Assembly (NCBI GenBank): GCA_021201865.1
Contig: JAJQEE010000106.1
Location: 1-64,000 of the forward strand
DNA from: Tannerellaceae bacterium
Lineage (GTDB): Bacteria > Bacteroidota > Bacteroidia > Bacteroidales > Tannerellaceae
DNA length: 64,000 nt
Direction of reading: 5' to 3'
The translations under genes were made by a program, and so were the position numbers. Numbering within the stretch: position 1 is the first letter of the stretch; each line of letters starts with the position of its first letter. Shown here one piece after another: positions 28,537 to 37,326 of this stretch. A model generated the notes under the pieces. That model did no database searches. It was not told where the DNA came from and saw only the letters and a program-made list of their open reading frames with translations.

Positions 28537-28584
28537 ATGAAAGCAGTCAGGTTGACAGTAAAAAAGGGGAAAAAGTACCTATGA
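28537..28584 (+). CDS. Candidate lysine-rich leader peptide upstream of lysC
   Basis: The ORF reads MKAVRLTVKKGKKYL followed by TGA: five Lys in 15 residues, with two adjacent KK pairs. It begins a few nt after the predicted lysC transcription start and ends 81 nt before lysC. Such a layout would suit attenuation by lysine supply, but no terminator hairpin with U-run follows, only a small AATAG/CTATT stem. The AT-rich context makes AAA codons common, so chance is a real alternative. Confidence 0.3.
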   Translation: MKAVRLTVKKGKKYL

Positions 28585-28665
28585 GAACTGAAGACAGGCA
28601 AAGCAATAGCAAAACTATTACTTAATTATTTATAGAAGAACAAAACAATTTACATTTAAAAGAAA

Positions 28666-29979
28666 ATGAAAGTTTTAAAGTTTGGTGGTACTTCTGTGGG
28701 ATCTGCACAGAGAATGCAAGATGTAGCGAAACTGATTACGGGAGATCGTAATATTGTGGTTTTATCTGCTATGTCGGGTACAACTAATTCGCTTGTCGAG
28801 ATTTCTGATTATTTATATAAGAAGAATCCCGATGGTGCTAATGAGATCATCAATAAGCTGGCTCAGAAATATTATGGCCACATTGAAGATCTGTATGCGA
28901 CCGCTGACTATAAACAGAAGGCAAAGGAACATGTAAACTCCATTTTCGAATATATCCGTACGTTTACCAAAGATCTTTTTACGTTGTTTGAAGAACGGAT
29001 CGTACTGGCTCAGGGTGAATTACTTTCCACCGGAATGATGAATCTGTATTTGCGGGAATGTGGTGTGAACTCGGTTTTATTGCCAGCCCTTGAATATATG
29101 CGTACAGATAAAAACGCAGAACCGGATCCGGTATATATTAAAGAAAAATTAGGTGCTCTTTTAGAGGAATATGCAGATGCAGACCTCTATATCACACAGG
29201 GATATATCTGCCGGAATGCTTACGGAGAGGTGGATAACCTGCAACGGGGAGGTAGTGACTATACGGCTTCTTTGATTGGAGCAGCTATTTCTTCAGAAGA
29301 GATCCAGATCTGGACAGATATTGATGGGATGCATAATAATGATCCCCGGATTGTGGAGAAGACAGCTCCGGTACGTCAGTTGCATTTTGAAGAAGCGGCA
29401 GAACTGGCCTATTTTGGTGCAAAGATTTTGCATCCTACCTGTATCCTGCCTGCTAAATTGAATAATATCCCTGTTCGTTTATTGAACACAATGGAACCGG
29501 AAGCACCGGGAACACGGATCTCTAACGAAACAGAAAAAGGAAAGATCAAAGCGGTTGCTGCAAAAGATAATATTACAGCTATCAAAATCAAGAGTGGCCG
29601 TATGTTACTGGCTACCGGATTCCTTCGGAAAGTATTCGAGATCTTTGAAAATCATCAGACCCCAATCGATATGGTGACTACTTCTGAAGTAGGTGTATCT
29701 GTGACAATCGATAACAAAAGACGTCTGGAAGATATCGTAGATGATCTGAAAAAATATGGTACCGTAACGGTAGATGAAGATATGACTATTGTATGTGTGG
29801 TCGGTGATCTGGAGTGGGACAATGTTGGTTTTGAAGCCAGTATTGTAAACGCTATGAAAGAGGTACCGGTTCGTATGATCTCTTACGGAGGTAGTAACTA
29901 CAATGTATCCCTGCTTGTAAAAGCTTCTGATAAACAGAAAGCACTTCAGGCACTCAGCAGTCATTTATTTAACAACTAA
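28666..29979 (+). CDS. lysC: Aspartate kinase
   Basis: 437 aa, monofunctional. The N-terminal kinase domain begins VLKFGGTSVGSAQRM and includes GYICRNAYGEVDNLQRGGSDYTA and WTDIDGMHNNDPR, the nucleotide- and aspartate-binding segments. Two ACT domains follow (about 300-437: IKIKSGRMLLATGFLRKVFE; TIVCVVGDLEWDNVG), the usual site of lysine feedback. It makes aspartyl phosphate for the lysine/DAP, threonine and methionine branches. lysA is next but is separated by an intrinsic terminator. Confidence 0.95.
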   Translation: MKVLKFGGTSVGSAQRMQDVAKLITGDRNIVVLSAMSGTTNSLVEISDYLYKKNPDGANEIINKLAQKYYGHIEDLYATADYKQKAKEHVNSIFEYIRTFTKDLFTLFEERIVLAQGELLSTGMMNLYLRECGVNSVLLPALEYMRTDKNAEPDPVYIKEKLGALLEEYADADLYITQGYICRNAYGEVDNLQRGGSDYTASLIGAAISSEEIQIWTDIDGMHNNDPRIVEKTAPVRQLHFEEAAELAYFGAKILHPTCILPAKLNNIPVRLLNTMEPEAPGTRISNETEKGKIKAVAAKDNITAIKIKSGRMLLATGFLRKVFEIFENHQTPIDMVTTSEVGVSVTIDNKRRLEDIVDDLKKYGTVTVDEDMTIVCVVGDLEWDNVGFEASIVNAMKEVPVRMISYGGSNYNVSLLVKASDKQKALQALSSHLFNN

Positions 29980-29986
29980 TAATTTC

Positions 29987-30019
29987 AAAGGGCAGCTGTT
30001 CTACAGACTGCCCTTTTTT
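29987..30019 (+). terminator. Intrinsic terminator between lysC and lysA
   Basis: AAAGGGCAG pairs with CTGCCC followed by T6. It lies 8 nt after the lysC stop and about 16 nt before lysA, so lysA transcription must depend on read-through or its own start. Confidence 0.8.
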
Positions 30020-30035
30020 ATCTTATAAAAACATT

Positions 30036-31193
30036 ATGCTTAAAGGAACTTTTCCAATCGATAAAATGAAGGCGCTGGAAACGCCTTTCTACTACTATGA
30101 TGTAAACTTATTGCAAAAGACATTGGATGTTGTCAAAGCAGAAGCAGGTAAATATGACTATCATATTCACTATGCTGTGAAAGCAAATGCAAACCCACGT
30201 GTTTTATCTATTATTGCAGCTAATGGACTGGGCGCTGATTGTGTAAGTGGCGGAGAGGTACAGGCCTCTTTAGATGCAGGTTTCCCAGCCGGTAAGATTG
30301 TCTTTGCCGGTGTAGGAAAAGCAGATTGGGAAATCAATCTGGGATTAGACAATGATATCTTTTGTTTCAATGTGGAATCAGTAGCGGAATTAAGAATTAT
30401 AAACGAACTGGCAGCACTGAAAGGGAAAGTAGCTCAGGTAGCCCTACGGGTCAATCCGGAAGTAGATGCTCACACCCATGCAAAGATTACTACCGGACTG
30501 AAAGAGAATAAATTTGGTATCAATCTGAGTCAGTTGAACGGAGTCATTACCGAACTGTTAGCGATGCAACATGTGAAACTGATTGGTCTCCATTTTCATA
30601 TAGGATCACAGATCACAGATATGTCCTCTTTTCAGGACCTCGCTATCTGTGCGAATGAGATACAGGAAGATCTGGCAACTTTAGGTGTGCATTTGGATAA
30701 TATTAACTTCGGAGGTGGTCTGGGAATTGACTATTATCATCCGAACCACCTTCCTATTCCTTCATTTGATAATTACTTTGCAGTGATCCATAAATTGTTG
30801 AAAGTGCGTCCGGGACAACAGATTCACTTTGAACCGGGGCGTTCCATTGTGGGGCAGTGTGGGAATATGATCTCCAAAGTATTGTATGTGAAAGAGGGAG
30901 AAACTAAGAATTTCGCTATTCTGGATGCCGGTTTTACGGAACTGATCCGTCCGGCCATGTATGATTCTTATCACCGGATGGAAAATATCACCAGCGAAGA
31001 AGAGTTTGAAGTATATGATGTCGTAGGTCCTATTTGTGAATCATCCGATGTTTTTGGGAAAGATGTGGAACTGAATAAAGCCCGGAGAGGTGATCTGATC
31101 GCTTTCCGTTCGGCAGGTGCTTATGGTGAGGTAATGGCTTCCCAGTATAACTGCCGCCGTCTTCCGAAAGCTTATTTCTCTGACCAGTTATAA
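30036..31193 (+). CDS. lysA: Diaminopimelate decarboxylase
   Basis: 385 aa, slightly short but complete for the family. It is a PLP-dependent fold III enzyme with the PLP lysine in IHYAVKANANPRVL near residue 49. HFHIGSQI, GGGLGIDY (phosphate loop), FEPGRSIVGQ and the active-site cysteine in GPICESSDVFG follow. It decarboxylates meso-DAP to lysine. The pairing lysC-lysA with terminator hairpins on both sides of lysA suggests independent tuning of the two genes. Confidence 0.95.
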   Translation: MLKGTFPIDKMKALETPFYYYDVNLLQKTLDVVKAEAGKYDYHIHYAVKANANPRVLSIIAANGLGADCVSGGEVQASLDAGFPAGKIVFAGVGKADWEINLGLDNDIFCFNVESVAELRIINELAALKGKVAQVALRVNPEVDAHTHAKITTGLKENKFGINLSQLNGVITELLAMQHVKLIGLHFHIGSQITDMSSFQDLAICANEIQEDLATLGVHLDNINFGGGLGIDYYHPNHLPIPSFDNYFAVIHKLLKVRPGQQIHFEPGRSIVGQCGNMISKVLYVKEGETKNFAILDAGFTELIRPAMYDSYHRMENITSEEEFEVYDVVGPICESSDVFGKDVELNKARRGDLIAFRSAGAYGEVMASQYNCRRLPKAYFSDQL

Positions 31194-31214
31194 ATAGCAG
31201 ACGCATTAGACTAT

Positions 31215-31246
31215 AAAAAAGCAGGAAGGTAACTTCCTGCTTTTTT
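31215..31246. terminator. Intrinsic terminator after lysA
   Basis: A6, GCAGGAAG, GTAA loop, CTTCCTGC, T6. It is symmetrical, so it can serve both strands. Confidence 0.85.
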
Positions 31247-31376
31247 GTAAACACTCCTAACAGGCTATCCGAAAAGATAATATTTTTAATATGTATGCCT
31301 ACATAGTATGAAGATAATCCTGTAACTTCTCAACATAGCGTCCTACATGGATAATGATTCTTGAATGATAGTCTCA

Positions 31377-32213
31377 TTATATAAATCCATCTACCTTCTT
31401 CATTTTTTTAGCAATAATGAACATTTCGCTATTGGATGTGAAATTGTTACTATCCAGTATGTTTTTGTGTATCGTTATTTCCCGGAAACCTGTGTTTTTC
31501 ATGACTAAAGTGATTTCTTCTTCGGAGTAATACCTGTCCCAAACGATGAAATGCTTTTGTCCGTGATTAGTAATTAAGTGATACTGATAGGCAAAAGCCT
31601 TATTCTGCGGATAATGGAATGTTTCGCTTAAAAGCAGATATTTGCCTGCATCCCAAAAACCTCCTGCCGGTGCATAATTCCAGCTTTTACCTTCCTGTTT
31701 ATCTGCTGCGAGTGCTTCGGTAAAAACATCAAATATAAATACTCCGTCTTTTTCGAGTGAATTATATATATTAATCAATAACTTATCACGGTCATTATCC
31801 GAATGGGTTCCCAGGTCACAATATATCATTATAACAGCATCGAACTTACTATTAGGATAGTTTTTTATGTAATCACCTTCTATATAAGAAACTTTTCTAT
31901 GCCTATTCTTAGCGTATTCGATAGACTTTTTATTAAAATCTATACCTGTGACCAAGTAACCTTTTTCCTGTAAAACGGAGGTGTATAATCCAGGTCCACA
32001 TCCCAAATCCAATAGATGACTTTTGGATTTCAGGTTAGGAAGAATAAAATCTATAATCTTTTCTACTGATTCTTTCTTGCGGCTTGCTCCATCTGATTCA
32101 GGATTTAGATGCTCTTTCAACATTTGGTGCTGAATATAAGGATCAGTCCAGATATTACAATCCGTTTTCTCAAATATTGTTGGTCTGTTGTCTTTCAGAG
32201 TTTGAATTATCAT
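31377..32213 (-). CDS. Class I SAM-dependent methyltransferase
   Basis: 278 aa. Motif I is LLDLGCGPGLYTSVL, motif II contains GIDFNKKSIEYA, and FDAVIMIYCDLGTHSD is the motif IV region. It resembles general Methyltransf_25 enzymes; the substrate is not predictable. Its ATG overlaps the stop codon of the upstream glycosidase gene (ATGA), indicating translational coupling, although the two functions are not obviously linked. Confidence 0.82.
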   Translation of the reverse strand: MIIQTLKDNRPTIFEKTDCNIWTDPYIQHQMLKEHLNPESDGASRKKESVEKIIDFILPNLKSKSHLLDLGCGPGLYTSVLQEKGYLVTGIDFNKKSIEYAKNRHRKVSYIEGDYIKNYPNSKFDAVIMIYCDLGTHSDNDRDKLLINIYNSLEKDGVFIFDVFTEALAADKQEGKSWNYAPAGGFWDAGKYLLLSETFHYPQNKAFAYQYHLITNHGQKHFIVWDRYYSEEEITLVMKNTGFREITIHKNILDSNNFTSNSEMFIIAKKMKKVDGFI

Positions 32214-33580
32214 TTTTCAACAATTAAAATCCAGTCATTTCCTCTCCCGGAAGAAGGGGGGATAATCGTCTGACTATGATCCCTTGCCACTTTCCCCGCA
32301 TCTGTCCGTTCTCCGGTACGTGGGTTCATCCATTGCAGGTTTAATTCGGGAGTACGGCTGACCGTACTGAAATCAATGGTCGCTTTTTCACCGGTAGGGA
32401 AATAGATAAAAGCAAATCCTTCTCCCCGGAGGGCTACGATCTTGTTTATGAAAGAGTCATTTCCGGAAACGATCATCTCCTGTGCCGGTTTACGTGAATC
32501 CCATGCATACCCTTCCATCAGGCGGCGGGCATGGATTAACTGAGTCGCTCCAGGTAGATTTAATGAGCTTTTCCAGTCTCCGCGGGCCTGCCCTTCAGGT
32601 TCCCGGCCCGGAGCAAACATCTGCCAGATATCATGACAACCATACGTATGTCCGAATGAACCGGAAAACAAGCTCCAATACATCGCTTGTCTGACATCCG
32701 TATCATCAAACCAACCCAGTGAGTCCGGTTTCCAGCAGACGGGATGGTTTTCGTAGCGAGGTTCCCCATTCAGACAGGGCTTGATCGGATATCGTTCATA
32801 ATCTTTTACGATTAACTTTTCGTAGATCTCATAGTCCCGTTGGCAATGTCCGGTTTGCGCCATATTGAAGTCCAGCCACACATTATTGTGGAACCAGCGA
32901 CTGGAAGAATGTTCTCCCACCGGGTGGAAAGTCATCAGGTGATTCTTATCTGTGCTTTTAATTCCTTTCCCGATATTGTCCCAGATAGCAAAATTACTGT
33001 CACCTCCCCAGCGGTCTCCACCATTGATCCAGATGATATTCCGGAAATTTTTATATCTTTTTCCTAACCAGGCACCATACGCTCCCGCATGCGCCGGGTT
33101 AAAGATTTCCGGACCTTTTCCCCATTGTTTGTCCACCTTGTCTCCCCAGGTGGGCAGCAAACCAATATATAATCCTTTGGCATCTGCCATACGGATCACT
33201 TTATCCACCCATTTGAAATAGGCTTCATTTGGGATCACATCATCGATATCCTTCAGAGGTAAATTCCCGTTCGCATCCGGTGTATTCAGGCCGTCCAGCT
33301 CAGCGAGGATAACAGCTTGTATTACAGTAAACCCTTTGGCTCTCCGGTCTTCCAGATATTTCTCTATCTCTTTTTCGTTTAACCGGTGAAATAGTTCCCA
33401 GGCGGTATCTGCCAGGTAAAAGAAAGGGGTACCATTCTTGTGTTGCAGATAACGTCCGTTTTTAGAAACCTCCAGTTTCCCTTTTAAAAAATCAACGGAA
33501 ACTCCCTGCCAGATATCCTGCTGGGCATATCCTGTTATATAACCGGCTAATACAAGGAATGCGAGATATAAAAAACGCAT
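32210..33580 (-). CDS. Secreted GH140-like glycosidase (DUF4038 family)
   Basis: 456 aa with a signal peptide (MRFLYLAFLVLAGYITGYAQ). The DUF4038 TIM barrel begins NGTPFFYLADTAWELFHRL and includes IIWINGGDR (candidate acid/base Asp) and CLNGEPRYE (candidate nucleophile Glu). A C-terminal beta domain, the putative collagen-binding type, covers about 370-456. Characterised GH140 members are apiosidases that act on rhamnogalacturonan II, but DUF4038 proteins vary, so the specificity is inferred only. A plausible promoter lies about 220 bp upstream, shared with a divergent glgB. Confidence 0.75.
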   Translation of the reverse strand: MRFLYLAFLVLAGYITGYAQQDIWQGVSVDFLKGKLEVSKNGRYLQHKNGTPFFYLADTAWELFHRLNEKEIEKYLEDRRAKGFTVIQAVILAELDGLNTPDANGNLPLKDIDDVIPNEAYFKWVDKVIRMADAKGLYIGLLPTWGDKVDKQWGKGPEIFNPAHAGAYGAWLGKRYKNFRNIIWINGGDRWGGDSNFAIWDNIGKGIKSTDKNHLMTFHPVGEHSSSRWFHNNVWLDFNMAQTGHCQRDYEIYEKLIVKDYERYPIKPCLNGEPRYENHPVCWKPDSLGWFDDTDVRQAMYWSLFSGSFGHTYGCHDIWQMFAPGREPEGQARGDWKSSLNLPGATQLIHARRLMEGYAWDSRKPAQEMIVSGNDSFINKIVALRGEGFAFIYFPTGEKATIDFSTVSRTPELNLQWMNPRTGERTDAGKVARDHSQTIIPPSSGRGNDWILIVEK

Positions 33581-33802
33581 AGTATGATTGTTTTAAAGTT
33601 TGTTATTTTCATTAGATGATGTAGTCAGAAGATTCAAATCCATCTTGTGTCTTACAGGAGATGAATGAGGCAATAGTTTTCCTGTGTAATCGTTGATTTT
33701 CTCACGTTGGGGGATGGAGTTTATCAAACGGTTTTTATGATCAACCTCTTCATATATAGTGATTTTTCAATCTCTGTTTTTTCATCAACACAACATCTTC
33801 TG

Positions 33803-33832
33803 CAAATATAAGAATTATAGGAATATTATCAA
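33803..33832 (-). promoter_or_regulatory. Probable promoter of the GH140-like gene
   Basis: Minus strand TTG (33832-33830), 19 nt, TATATTTG (33810-33803). The leader to the start codon would be about 215 nt. The remaining gap (33581-33802) shows nothing else I can name. Confidence 0.45.
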
Positions 33833-33851
33833 GCGTTATCTTTTTTTCTTT

Positions 33852-33859
33852 TATCTTTG
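33852..33859 (+). promoter_or_regulatory. Candidate -7 box of glgB
   Basis: TATCTTTG matches TAnnTTTG 24 nt upstream of the glgB start. No convincing -33 element is visible. Confidence 0.4.
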
Positions 33860-33882
33860 TCCGAAACCAATCGTATGCCATT

Positions 33883-35895
33883 ATGGAATCATTGAAGCTG
33901 ATAAAGAATGACCCTTGGCTGGCTCCTTATGAACCGGCTATTCAGGAAAGATACAACCATATAATTAAAGTAGAGGAAAGTTTAACCAATAAAGGAAAGC
34001 AGACGCTTTCCGGTTTTGCTTCGGGATATCTTTACTTTGGGCTACATAAAACGCCGGATGGTTGGGTTTTTCGTGAATGGGCACCGAATGCGACGGCTAT
34101 TTATCTGATCGGTACGTTCAATAACTGGGAAAAGAAAGAATTGTACCGGATGGTGGGTATTGGTGGCGGTGTCTGGGAGATTCGCCTGGAGGATCATCAC
34201 ATGCACCATGAAGATCTGTTTAAACTGCTGGTTGAATGGAAAGGTGGAAGTGGTGAACGGATTCCGGCCTGGACCCGCCGGGTAGTGCAGGATGAAGAGA
34301 CGAAGATCTTTAGTGCACAGGTGTGGAATCCTGCTAAACCTTATGTTTTTAAGAAAAAGAATTTTAAACCCAATACCGGACCGCTTTTGATTTATGAATG
34401 CCATATTGGTATGGCTACCAATGAAGAAAAGGTGGGAACCTATGAGGAGTTCAGAACCAAGGTGCTGCCCCGTATAGCCAGAGACGGATATAATGCGATC
34501 CAGATCATGGCGATCCAGGAGCATCCTTACTATGGATCCTTTGGGTATCATGTCAGTAGTTTTTTTGCTGCATCTTCACGTTTCGGAACACCGGAAGCGT
34601 TGAAACATCTGATCGATGAAGCGCATGGGATGGGTATTGCGGTTATTATGGATATTGTTCATAGTCACGCTGTAAAGAATGAAGTGGAAGGATTAGGCCG
34701 TTTTGACGGATCCTATGATCAATATTTCTATGGAGACGGACGCCGGGAGCATCCGGCTTGGGATTCTCTCTGTTTTGATTATGGAAAGAATGATGTGCTT
34801 CACTTCCTGTTGTCGAACTGCAAGTTTTGGCTGGAAGAGTATAAATTTGATGGATTCCGTTTTGATGGGGTTACCTCCATGTTATATTATAGCCATGGCT
34901 TGGGAGAAGCCTTTACTAACTATGGAGACTATTACAATGGCGGACAGGATCTCAATGCGATCACCTATCTGACATTAGCCAATAAATTGATCCATGAAGT
35001 GAATCCGAGAGCAATCACTATTGCTGAAGAGGTTAGTGGTATGCCAGGACTGGCTGCCACCCCCGAAGAGGGCGGATATGGCTTTGATTATCGTATGGCC
35101 ATGAATGTGCCCGATTATTGGATTAAGATGATCAAAGAGAAAAAAGATGAAGACTGGCATCCCTCTTCTATCTGGTGGGAAACAACCAACAGAAGAGCAG
35201 ATGAGAAAACGATCAGCTATGCAGAAAGCCATGACCAGGCATTAGTAGGGGATAAGACGATTATTTTCCGCCTGATCGACGCGGATATGTACTGGCATAT
35301 GCAGAAAGATGACCATACCTTCACCGTGGACAGGGGGATGGCACTCCATAAAATGATCCGGCTGGTAACCGCATCGACCATTAACGGAGGTTATCTGAAC
35401 TTTATGGGAAATGAATTCGGGCATCCGGAGTGGATAGACTTTCCCCGGGAAGGAAACGGCTGGTCCCATAAATATGCCCGCCGGCAATGGGATCTGGTGG
35501 ATAATAAAGATCTGAAATATCAGTATCTGGGAGAATTTGACCGGGAGATGATCGAACTGATCAAAAGTGTAAAGAATTTTCAGGCAACAGCCATTAAAAA
35601 AATCTGGGATAGTGACGCGGATCAGGTCCTTGCTTATATGCGTAAAGATCTGGTGTTCATATTCAACTTCAGCCCCAGCCAATCTTATCCGGGATATGGC
35701 TTCCTGACGCCTCCGGGTGAATATGAAGTGGTACTGAATACAGATGCTACCCGCTTCGGTGGTTTTGGACTGGCAGATGACACGATCCGTCATTTCACCC
35801 AGTTTGATCCTTTGTATAAAAAGGAGAAAAAAGAGTGGTTAAAGATCTATATTCCTGCCCGTAGTGCAGTGGTTTTGAGGAAAGTAAAAAAGTAG
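33883..35895 (+). CDS. glgB: 1,4-alpha-glucan branching enzyme (GH13)
   Basis: 670 aa. An N-terminal CBM48 domain (WVFREWAPNATAIYLIGTFNNW) is followed by the GH13 barrel. The nucleophile is Asp about residue 328 in GFRFDGVTSMLYY, the acid/base Glu about 382 lies in TIAEEVSGMPG, and the third carboxylate is in YAESHDQALVGDKT. The C-terminal all-beta domain follows. The sequence resembles the shorter eukaryote-like (GH13_8) branching enzymes found in Bacteroidetes. It creates alpha-1,6 branches in glycogen. Confidence 0.93.
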   Translation: MESLKLIKNDPWLAPYEPAIQERYNHIIKVEESLTNKGKQTLSGFASGYLYFGLHKTPDGWVFREWAPNATAIYLIGTFNNWEKKELYRMVGIGGGVWEIRLEDHHMHHEDLFKLLVEWKGGSGERIPAWTRRVVQDEETKIFSAQVWNPAKPYVFKKKNFKPNTGPLLIYECHIGMATNEEKVGTYEEFRTKVLPRIARDGYNAIQIMAIQEHPYYGSFGYHVSSFFAASSRFGTPEALKHLIDEAHGMGIAVIMDIVHSHAVKNEVEGLGRFDGSYDQYFYGDGRREHPAWDSLCFDYGKNDVLHFLLSNCKFWLEEYKFDGFRFDGVTSMLYYSHGLGEAFTNYGDYYNGGQDLNAITYLTLANKLIHEVNPRAITIAEEVSGMPGLAATPEEGGYGFDYRMAMNVPDYWIKMIKEKKDEDWHPSSIWWETTNRRADEKTISYAESHDQALVGDKTIIFRLIDADMYWHMQKDDHTFTVDRGMALHKMIRLVTASTINGGYLNFMGNEFGHPEWIDFPREGNGWSHKYARRQWDLVDNKDLKYQYLGEFDREMIELIKSVKNFQATAIKKIWDSDADQVLAYMRKDLVFIFNFSPSQSYPGYGFLTPPGEYEVVLNTDATRFGGFGLADDTIRHFTQFDPLYKKEKKEWLKIYIPARSAVVLRKVKK

Positions 35896-36018
35896 ACAAG
35901 GAGTCAAAGAAATTAAAGTGGTTAAGTCGGTAAATATTGCTTTTTATTCCTAACGAGCAAAGCGACTGCTAACTCCTTAATTCCTTTGATTACTAATAAT
36001 AATTTATTAAACACAAGT

Positions 36019-36996
36019 ATGTTATATCCATTTACATTTAAGCCGATTCTAAAAAAGATCATCTGGGGCGGTTCTGACATCTGCCCGTTCAAAGGTATTA
36101 CTCCTGTGCAGGATGGTATCGGAGAGAGCTGGGAGCTTTCTCATGTGGACGATAATTTCTCTGTGGTTGATAACGGAGAACTGGAAGGTAAATCCCTGGA
36201 TGAACTGATCAAGACCTATGGAAAAGAATTGGTAGGAGAGAAAGTAATGAATCGTTTCGGAACTACTTTCCCACTATTGATCAAGTTTATTGATGCGCGT
36301 GACAATCTTTCGATCCAGGTACATCCGGACGATGAACTGGCCAAAAAACGTCACAACTCATTTGGCAAAACAGAAATGTGGTATGTAGTAAAAGCAGCAG
36401 AAGGTGCCACTTTATACTCCGGTTTCTCCCAACAGATCGACGCAAACGAATACGTAGAGCGTGTGGAGAACAATACCATTATGGACGTATTACAATGTTA
36501 TGAGGTAAAAGAAGGAGATGTATTCTTCCTTCCGGCAGGCCGTGTACATGCCATCGGTGCAGGTTGCTTTATCGCAGAGATCCAGCAAACCAGTAACATT
36601 ACCTATCGTATCTACGACTATAACCGTAAAGATGCCAATGGTAACGGTCGCGAACTTCATACCGGACTGGCAAAAGATGCCATCGACTATACGCTTTATC
36701 CGGACTACCGTACAGCCTACGAAGAACAACCCAACGAGAAAGTGGAGTTAGTAAAATGCCAGTACTTTACAACCAACCTGTTAGATATCGACCAGCCAAT
36801 GAGTCGTGATTTCTCCAATCTGGATTCATTCGTTGTCTATATCTGTATGAGTGGCAAAGCAACGATCAAAGATAATAACGGTAGTGAGATCTCCGTACAC
36901 CAGGGACAAACTGTACTGATTCCGGCCAATACGCAGAGCGTAATTATCACGCCGGAGCCAGGAGCCAAATTCATGGAAACATATATCGACTTATAA
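36019..36996 (+). CDS. manA: Mannose-6-phosphate isomerase, class I
   Basis: 325 aa from ATG 36019 (MLYPFTFKPILKKIIWGG), the usual start of the short type; an in-frame ATG at 35986 would add 11 residues. Zinc-site motifs are LSIQVHPDDELAKKRH, KTEMWYVV and FLPAGRVHAIG. It interconverts mannose-6-phosphate and fructose-6-phosphate, feeding GDP-sugar synthesis or mannose catabolism. The 123-bp gap after glgB contains an imperfect inverted repeat (GTCAAAGAAATTAA against TTAATTCCTTTGAT). A strong terminator follows. Confidence 0.92.
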   Translation: MLYPFTFKPILKKIIWGGSDICPFKGITPVQDGIGESWELSHVDDNFSVVDNGELEGKSLDELIKTYGKELVGEKVMNRFGTTFPLLIKFIDARDNLSIQVHPDDELAKKRHNSFGKTEMWYVVKAAEGATLYSGFSQQIDANEYVERVENNTIMDVLQCYEVKEGDVFFLPAGRVHAIGAGCFIAEIQQTSNITYRIYDYNRKDANGNGRELHTGLAKDAIDYTLYPDYRTAYEEQPNEKVELVKCQYFTTNLLDIDQPMSRDFSNLDSFVVYICMSGKATIKDNNGSEISVHQGQTVLIPANTQSVIITPEPGAKFMETYIDL

Positions 36997-37014
36997 TTTT
37001 TCCATCATACAAGT

Positions 37015-37096
37015 AAAAAAGAGGCTGTCTCACAATAGAAAAATAAAGGATTTGGAAACTTCTTATTTTTCTATTGCGAGACAATCTCTTTTTTTG
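37015..37096 (+). terminator. Long intrinsic terminator after manA
   Basis: An A6 run and GAGGCTGTCTCACAATAGAA pair with TTCTATTGCGAGACAATCTC, followed by T7. The long stem with a GAGGCTGTCTC base is a recurrent terminator type in Bacteroidales genomes (from general knowledge). Confidence 0.8.
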
Positions 37097-37156
37097 TAAT
37101 AACACGTCCTATAACCTTTCCTTTTTTATATATCACCTGTTGTCTCACTTTAAGTA

Positions 37157-37326
37157 AAGAAGGAATAAACAGATCCCAGATAAGCTATAAAAAACCAGGA
37201 TGCCGTATTTTTCGTGGAAAATATGTACTTTTGGTACAACCTGATGAGAAAGCGTGGATAGGAACGATCCGTATCCACAGCCATGAACTGAAAGAAGAGA
37301 CAATCACTTTAAATGTAATACAATGA
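37157..37326 (+). pseudogene. Possible C-terminal remnant of a GH2-type glycosidase
   Basis: An open frame without a start ends at TGA 37324-37326. Its last residues (FRGKYVLLVQPDEKAWIGT, then IRIHSHELKEETITLNVIQ) look like the C-terminal beta domain of GH2 beta-galactosidases, where a G-I-T/R-x-x-S-x-x-L pattern ends the protein. The stop overlaps the sulfatase ATG (ATGA), an operon-style junction, suggesting that a glycosidase gene once preceded the sulfatase and was deleted. Confidence 0.35.

Noticed and set aside
28523..28665. Lysine riboswitch in the lysC leader
   Set aside because: The leader is too short and AT-rich and shows none of the conserved helices or core bases of the lysine riboswitch.
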